Source: Chloroflexota bacterium (lineage in GTDB: Bacteria > Chloroflexota > Anaerolineae > Anaerolineales > Villigracilaceae). Taken from it: a stretch of DNA of 64,000 nucleotides. Of the stretch, positions 59,168 to 64,000 are shown piece after piece. The translations under genes and the position numbers were made by a program. The notes beneath the pieces are model-generated. The model was given only the letters and a program-made list of their open reading frames with translations, was not told the origin of the DNA and did no database searches. How positions within the stretch are numbered: the stretch's first letter is position 1; each line of letters begins with the position of its first letter. The stretch covers positions 1 to 64,000 of the forward strand of contig JACRPQ010000006.1 in NCBI GenBank assembly GCA_016223135.1, written 5' to 3'.

Positions 59168-60442
59168 ATGCGATACAAAATCGGACGAGCCCTCGACCTC
59201 TTCAGCGTACTCCTCCTGCTCCTCATTGCCGGCAGCAGCGACGCGCCGCGCTTCACCGACAGCGCCGACCGCACCCGTTACTACACCCGTGAAATCGAAT
59301 TCGACTACCCCAATTGGGTGCAGAATGCCCTCTGGCTCAAACTCGAACAAGCCTCCCTTCACTCACCTTTCCTCTTCGAGCGCGGCACAGCCAAAAGCAT
59401 CGTCTTCGAATACCTGCGCGTCACACAAGCCCTGCTGCAAACCGAAAACCGCATCGAACAGATCTACGCCGACCCGCAAATCACCGACAAAGAATCCGCC
59501 AGCGCCTTCCTGCGCGATCAACGCCGCGAACTCGCTGCCCGTCAAAAACAACTCGCGCCCTTTGCCGAAGCCATCCTGCAAAATCAAGTCAGCGAAACAC
59601 TCGCCCGGCTCGGTCTCACCACGCTCGGTCAGCCGATACCGCCCGTCCTCTACCACAGTTCCCCCACACCGCTTGCCCTCATCGTATCCAAGCGCGAGCA
59701 AATCGTCCAAGTTGCCAACATTTCCGTCCTGCCCACCCTCACCCTCGACGAACAAATCGCCCTCGAAGACCAGGTGGCGCGCTCCCTCAACGTCTCCACC
59801 CTCGTCGTGCCGGTCGGCGGCGTAGGCGTCTATCCCACCATGGTGATGGAAACCACCAACCTGCCGTGGATGCTCAACACCGTCGCTCACGAATGGACCC
59901 ACAACTACCTCACCTTGCGCCCGCTTGGACTCAACTACAGCACCACCCCCGAACTCCGCACCATGAACGAGACCACTGCCAACATCGTCGGCGACGAAGT
60001 AGGACATCTCCTCCTACAGACCTACTACCCGGAACTCCTCGCCTCATCCTCAGACTTGAGCCTGGTTGCCCTCAAAGGGCAGATTCCACCCTCCAGCCTT
60101 TTCAACGACCCTCCCACCTTCGACTTCCGCGCCGAGATGCGCGAAACCCGCGTCACCGTGGATAAACTGCTGGCGGAGGGAAAAATCGAGGAGGCGGAAG
60201 CGTACATGGAAGCGCGCCGTCAAGTCTTCTGGCAAAACGGCTACCTCATCCGCAAACTCAACCAGGCATACTTCGCCTTCCACGGCGCCTACGCCGACCA
60301 GCCCGGCGGCGCAGCTGGCGAGGACCCCGTCGGTCCCGCCGTGCGCGCTCTGCGCGAACAAAGCGCCTCCCTGGCAGACTTTCTGCACACCATCGCCTGG
60401 ATGACCTCCTTCGAGCAGCTCCAGCAAGCCATTCAACAATAA
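59168..60442 (+). CDS. Exported or membrane-anchored HExxH putative metalloprotease
   Basis: 424 residues. An N-terminal hydrophobic segment (LDLFSVLLLLLIAGSSDA) suggests export or an anchor. The centre has HEWTH (residues 241-245) and a glutamate at 268 (MNETTANIVGDE), the zinc ligands of a gluzincin-like fold. No named family is recognised. It starts a run of four close genes. The next gene begins four bases after the stop, so they are one transcript. Predicted peptidase only from the zinc motif. Confidence 0.72.
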   Translation: MRYKIGRALDLFSVLLLLLIAGSSDAPRFTDSADRTRYYTREIEFDYPNWVQNALWLKLEQASLHSPFLFERGTAKSIVFEYLRVTQALLQTENRIEQIYADPQITDKESASAFLRDQRRELAARQKQLAPFAEAILQNQVSETLARLGLTTLGQPIPPVLYHSSPTPLALIVSKREQIVQVANISVLPTLTLDEQIALEDQVARSLNVSTLVVPVGGVGVYPTMVMETTNLPWMLNTVAHEWTHNYLTLRPLGLNYSTTPELRTMNETTANIVGDEVGHLLLQTYYPELLASSSDLSLVALKGQIPPSSLFNDPPTFDFRAEMRETRVTVDKLLAEGKIEEAEAYMEARRQVFWQNGYLIRKLNQAYFAFHGAYADQPGGAAGEDPVGPAVRALREQSASLADFLHTIAWMTSFEQLQQAIQQ

Positions 60443-60446
60443 CCCC

Positions 60447-61679
60447 ATGCGCCGACTTCAAATATCACTGCTACCATTCTCGCTCTGTTTGCTTTTGCTT
60501 GCTGCCTGTACCTCCGCGCCCGCAACACCAGCGCCGGCAAACCCAACCGTCACCCTCATTCCACAGGCTGCCGCGCCGCCCTGCGATTCCATTCCTACCG
60601 CTCCCACACCCGCCGCTGATGCCCCCTCGCTTATCCCGCCTGTGTCTGCCGCCGACCACATCCGCGGGCGGGAGGATGCCGCTGTCACCTTCCTCGTTTA
60701 CGGCGATTTACAGGACGGGACGAGCGCCCTTTTTGCCGGCGTGATGCAGCGGCTTATCACAGATTATCCAAACGATGTGCGCTACGTCAGCCGGGTCTTT
60801 CCGCTGGTGGGACGTAACGACAAGGCTCTCCTTGCCGCGCAGGCAGTGGAAGCCGCCAGCCGTCAGGGGAAATTTTGGGAGATGCACGACCTGCTCTATG
60901 CCCAACAGGCAAATTGGGTAAACCTGCCGCCCGAGGACTTTGAGCAATGGAGCGCGGCGCAGGCGTCGGCGTTGGGAATGGATGTGGAGCGGTATCAGGC
61001 TGAGGTCAAGAGCGAAGCGGTGATTCAGCAGGTGCAGGACAATTTCGAGACGGCGCGGCAGTTCGGTCCGTTCGCCGTTCCGCTTATCCTTATCAACAGC
61101 GAAATTTATCTGGGTCCGCAGGACTATGGCAGTTTGCGGGACATCGTGGAGTTGATCCTGCTGGGCAGGCGGCAGTTCACTGAATGCCCGCCGTTTTTTG
61201 TGGAGAAGACCAGGCAGTATCTCGCCACGCTGCACACCGAAAAGGGCGATGTGGTGATTCAACTCTTTGCCGATAAAGCGCCCTTCACGGTGAATTCGTT
61301 CGTGTTTCTGGCGCGCAGCGGCTGGTACGACAATATCACCTTTCACCGCGTCATCCCCGACCTGTATGTCCAAACCGGCGACCCCAGCGGCACCGGCAAA
61401 GGCACGCCCGGTTATTATGTGATGACCGAAATTCTGCCCGACCTGAAGTTCGATAAACCCGGCATGGTGGCGATGGTCAATTCGGGACCGGATACCAGCG
61501 GAAGTCAGTTTTTCATTACGCTTGCGCCGGCGCCGGAGTTCGACGGCAGGTACACCATCTTTGGCGAGGTCTTGAGCGGCATGGAGGTTCTCCGCATGCT
61601 CACGCCGCGCAACGCCCAGCCGGGGGTCGAAACCCTGCCGGGCGATAAACTGCTCAGCATTGAAATCGAGGAAAAATGA
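60447..61679 (+). CDS. Lipoprotein fusion: thioredoxin-fold (DsbA-like, no CxxC) plus cyclophilin
   Basis: 410 residues. Lipobox LLLAAC (C21) and a linker. About 75-240 is a DsbA/thioredoxin_4-type fold (VTFLVYGDLQDGTSALFAG ... GPFAVPLILINSEIYLG), in which the usual CPYC is replaced by DGTSA, so no disulfide chemistry is expected. About 258-410 is a cyclophilin peptidyl-prolyl isomerase (VVIQLFADKAPFTVNSFVFL, FHRVIPDLYVQTGDPSGTGKG, SGSQFFITLAP). It is likely a periplasmic-side folding factor. The next gene overlaps by four bases. Confidence 0.88.
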   Translation: MRRLQISLLPFSLCLLLLAACTSAPATPAPANPTVTLIPQAAAPPCDSIPTAPTPAADAPSLIPPVSAADHIRGREDAAVTFLVYGDLQDGTSALFAGVMQRLITDYPNDVRYVSRVFPLVGRNDKALLAAQAVEAASRQGKFWEMHDLLYAQQANWVNLPPEDFEQWSAAQASALGMDVERYQAEVKSEAVIQQVQDNFETARQFGPFAVPLILINSEIYLGPQDYGSLRDIVELILLGRRQFTECPPFFVEKTRQYLATLHTEKGDVVIQLFADKAPFTVNSFVFLARSGWYDNITFHRVIPDLYVQTGDPSGTGKGTPGYYVMTEILPDLKFDKPGMVAMVNSGPDTSGSQFFITLAPAPEFDGRYTIFGEVLSGMEVLRMLTPRNAQPGVETLPGDKLLSIEIEEK

Positions 61680-62917
61680 ACAACGCACAAACACATTACG
61701 GTTCCCTGCTTGGTTTTTTCCTGTTCGCCTTTTCGGCGCTGTTTTTGTTCATCATGGCATTCTTCCTGGCGGTTTCGCTGTTGCCTGCGTATGTGAACAC
61801 AGGGAAGATTGCCACGCCAACGGTGATTTATTCCTTCAGCACCGCCTTCCTCGGGGTTCTGGTCAGCATTGCCGCAGTGATTGTATTGCTGAGGTTTTTG
61901 AACAATCCGCTGGCAGATGCGCCTGTCTCGACTGCGTTCCCCGCCTGGCAAATTGCCGCTGCGATTCTGGGCGGAGGGCTTGCCCTGCTTGTTGGGTATT
62001 CGTTTCAGAATAACGAAGCGGTCAACTGGCTGATTTTGCCGCTATTGACCATTCCCGCCGTTATGCTCCCTCTGTGGACCATCGTGGGGCTGGGCATACG
62101 GGGCATTTCACTCGGTCCGCGCTGGCGCACGTGGGGGGTGTTGGGGATCAGCCTGACGCTCACGCCGTTTGTGTTGGTGGTCATCGAAATTGTTATGATC
62201 ATCGGCATCATTGTGCTGGTTTTTTTGTATGCCGGAACCCAGCCCGATCTGGTGGCGGAGTTCAAGAGACTCGGCACGCAATTCATGTTTCTCGATGTCG
62301 AAACGGAGGCGGGGGCGGAGGAAATTTTGAAACTGATTACTCCCTTTTTGATGAAGCCCGTCGTGTTCATCCCCATGCTGGTGATGTTTTCTCTACTCAT
62401 CCCGCTGGTGGAGGAACTTATCAAGCCGCTGGTGGTCTGGTTTTTTGCGAGGCGGCTGGATTCACCGGCGCAGGGGTTCGCTTTTGGAGCATTGAGCGGC
62501 GCCGGCTTTGCTATGTGGGAAACTTTCAACGTCAGCGGGCAGATGGCAGAGTGGGGCAGCATCCTCTTTAGCCGCATCGGAACCGGGCTTCTGCACATCA
62601 CCACCTCTGGGCTCATGGGAATGGCAATCTACCTTGCCTGACGGGAACGCCGCTATCTGCGTCTGCTTGGCACCTACCTCTTGGTCGTGCTGCTGCATGG
62701 TGTTTGGAACGCCGCCGCCATCACGGTCTCGTTTTCGGAGTTGTCGTTGATGTACATGCAGGCAGACGGCTACCTGCCCTTGAAATGGATAGCGAAGGGG
62801 GGAGTGGTCATCCTTGTCATGGCATTGTTGGCGCTGCTAATTGTCACGAACCGCAAACTCCGTCAGGCGGCTGCGACGCAACAAACCATGGACGCGCCAT
62901 ATCCAGCGGAAGCCTGA
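61676..62917 (+). pseudogene. PrsW-family intramembrane protease gene, interrupted by an in-frame TGA
   Basis: The full frame is 413 codons. Codon 322 is TGA (62639-62641); translation continues in the same frame to TGA at 62917. PrsW motifs are on both sides: EELIK (residues 246-250), FAMWE with E282 and H307 before, and HGVWN (H341) after. Several membrane helices flank them. The stop would remove a conserved motif and at least one helix. TGG (Trp) to TGA is a single change, so this is a recent nonsense mutation, a sequencing error, or recoding; I cannot tell. Start ATGA overlaps the preceding stop. Confidence 0.75.
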
Positions 62918-62968
62918 AGTTGCCTCGCCCTCGCATCCCTTTTATCTGTGGTACTAAAAGTCATCTGG

Positions 62969-62974
62969 TAAGAT
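62969..62974 (+). promoter_or_regulatory. -10 box for leaderless trmI
   Basis: TAAGAT ends six bases before the ATG. Confidence 0.45.
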
Positions 62975-62980
62975 AAGCGC

Positions 62981-63811
62981 ATGACATTTCATCCTCCCTC
63001 CTCCATTGCCCGCGAAGGCGATCTGGCTGAACTGGTCGGCTTGCGGCACAAGCACTTTATCATCACGCTGCAAGCGGGCGCCAAGTTCGAGACACATCGC
63101 GGCATCCTTTTGCACGACGACTTGATTGGCAAACCCTGGGGCTCGCAGGTCTTCAGCCATCTCGGCGCGCCGTTCTTCCTGCTTCAGCCGTCGCTCGCCG
63201 ATCTGCTGGTGGACCTGCCCCGCACCACTCAAATCCTTTACCCGAAAGACATTGGCTTCATCCTCGTCACAATGGGCGTCGGACCGGGGCAAAAGGTCCT
63301 CGAAGCGGGAACAGGCTCCGGGTCCATGACGACCGCGCTGGCGTATGCTGTTGGGAATGAGGGACGAGTCGTCTCTTATGAAATCCGCCCCGATATGCAG
63401 AATCTCGCCCGCAAGAATCTCACCCGCTTCGGGCTCGCTTCGCGCGTGGACTTCAAACTGCGCGACATCCAACAGGGCTTCGACGAAACCGACGCCGACT
63501 CTTTCTTCCTCGACGTGCCAAATCCTTATGACTACATCGCTCAGGTGCGCGCCGCGCTCAAACCCGGCGGGTTTCTGTGTTGTCTGATTCCCACTTTCAA
63601 TCAGGTGGAGAAGACACTGTTTGCCATGCGGCAGAACAAATTTGCCTTTATTGAGGTCTGCGAGATTTTATTGCGCTACTACAAACCCGAACCCACCCGC
63701 CTGCGTCCCACCGACCGCATGGTGGCGCACACCGGCTTCCTCGTCTTCGGACGCCGCATTGAACCCAGCGAAGACCCGCGCGGAAAGGAATTGGCGGAGG
63801 AGGTGGGGTAG
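62981..63811 (+). CDS. tRNA (adenine-N1)-methyltransferase TrmI
   Basis: 276 residues. The N-terminal barrel-like domain is followed by a class I SAM methyltransferase: motif I VLEAGTGSGSMTTALA, motif II YEIRPDM, and DVPNPYDY. TrmI forms m1A58 in the T loop of tRNAs. TAAGAT ends six bases before the ATG and no ribosome site is seen: leaderless. From 63812 to 64000 there is no gene; CTCCCAGCAGGAGAGGGGG and GGGGTGAGGTCATG words look like dispersed repeats. Confidence 0.92.
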   Translation: MTFHPPSSIAREGDLAELVGLRHKHFIITLQAGAKFETHRGILLHDDLIGKPWGSQVFSHLGAPFFLLQPSLADLLVDLPRTTQILYPKDIGFILVTMGVGPGQKVLEAGTGSGSMTTALAYAVGNEGRVVSYEIRPDMQNLARKNLTRFGLASRVDFKLRDIQQGFDETDADSFFLDVPNPYDYIAQVRAALKPGGFLCCLIPTFNQVEKTLFAMRQNKFAFIEVCEILLRYYKPEPTRLRPTDRMVAHTGFLVFGRRIEPSEDPRGKELAEEVG

Positions 63812-64000
63812 AGGGAAACGCCATCACCCTGCCATCTCCCAGCAGGAGAGGGGGAATTTGTCCCGCCATAAACCGTCGCAATCGGGGTGAGGTCATGACC
63901 CCACGCATCGAAAAGTCCGTTTTCGTCTAATAGAACTACTTTATGGAGTGTATTTCCTGTTATTTAGCAAATAAACCACAAGAGGTAAGAAAACTATTGC

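Noticed and set aside
57595-59274. A 559-codon minus-strand reading frame
   Set aside because: It is a mirror of the GltD-like gene in high-G+C sequence, with no motif or ribosome site.

Overview
The window looks like a chromosomal segment of a Chloroflexota bacterium, most likely class Anaerolineae. This is inferred from the gene set and protein style, not from a 16S gene. Pointers are a DNA topoisomerase I with an N-terminal zinc ribbon, an FhaA/FhaB pair next to a RodA-type gene, many lipoproteins and secreted proteins with Pro/Thr-rich linkers, and a general amino-acid ABC transporter. About 58 protein genes and one tRNA are supported. I see no prophage, integrase, transposase gene, rRNA or CRISPR array.

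Layout. 0.2-5.7 kb: glycogen phosphorylase and a rhodanese (minus strand), divergent from lutA and a lutB-lutC fusion. 5.7-6.3 kb: tRNA-Glu followed by a 90-bp tandem repeat of its 3' end plus terminator, itself broken by a small inverted-repeat insertion. 6.3-13 kb: gpmA, mutS, a K+-independent-type pyrophosphatase and an A-type Fe-S carrier. 13.2-20 kb: two SH3b-like secreted proteins, a zinc-ribbon protein, then fhaA-fhaB-mtnP and a RodA-type SEDS protein fused to a degenerate penicillin-binding domain. 20-26 kb: ferredoxin, superoxide dismutase, EamA transporter, YbaK, pckA and an aminotransferase. 26-34 kb: topA, mannose-1-phosphate guanylyltransferase, dprA, and rimM-khpA-rpsP-ffh. 34-40 kb: hydrolase, S1 protein, FAAL-ACP-prfB-ftsY, trxA. 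40-47 kb: three tandem lipoproteins and an AapJQMP-like ABC transporter. 47-53.5 kb: YbaK-like deacylase, cyclic-nucleotide-domain protein, Rel, MoeA, VKOR, small acidic protein, SpoU methyltransferase. 53.5-57.3 kb: cupredoxin and a MacAB-like exporter. 57.6-64 kb: GltD-like oxidoreductase, a cluster of extracytoplasmic proteostasis genes (HExxH protein, pseudo-DsbA/cyclophilin lipoprotein, PrsW interrupted by TGA) and trmI.

Three patterns run across the window. (1) Small non-coding mobile elements: one family has three almost identical 102-bp copies with imperfect terminal inverted repeats, two of them flanked by perfect 6-bp target duplications. Other inverted-repeat elements carry 10-bp duplications. 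(2) Low-complexity dispersed repeats have entered coding genes in frame (lutA, lutBC, mutS). (3) Many genes without a Shine-Dalgarno sequence have a TANNNT box 6-9 bases before the ATG, as expected for leaderless transcripts. Genes with leaders instead carry clear AGGAGG-type sites.

The strongest candidates for something under-described are the SEDS/pseudo-transpeptidase fusion beside fhaAB, and the 59.1-62.9 kb extracytoplasmic cluster.
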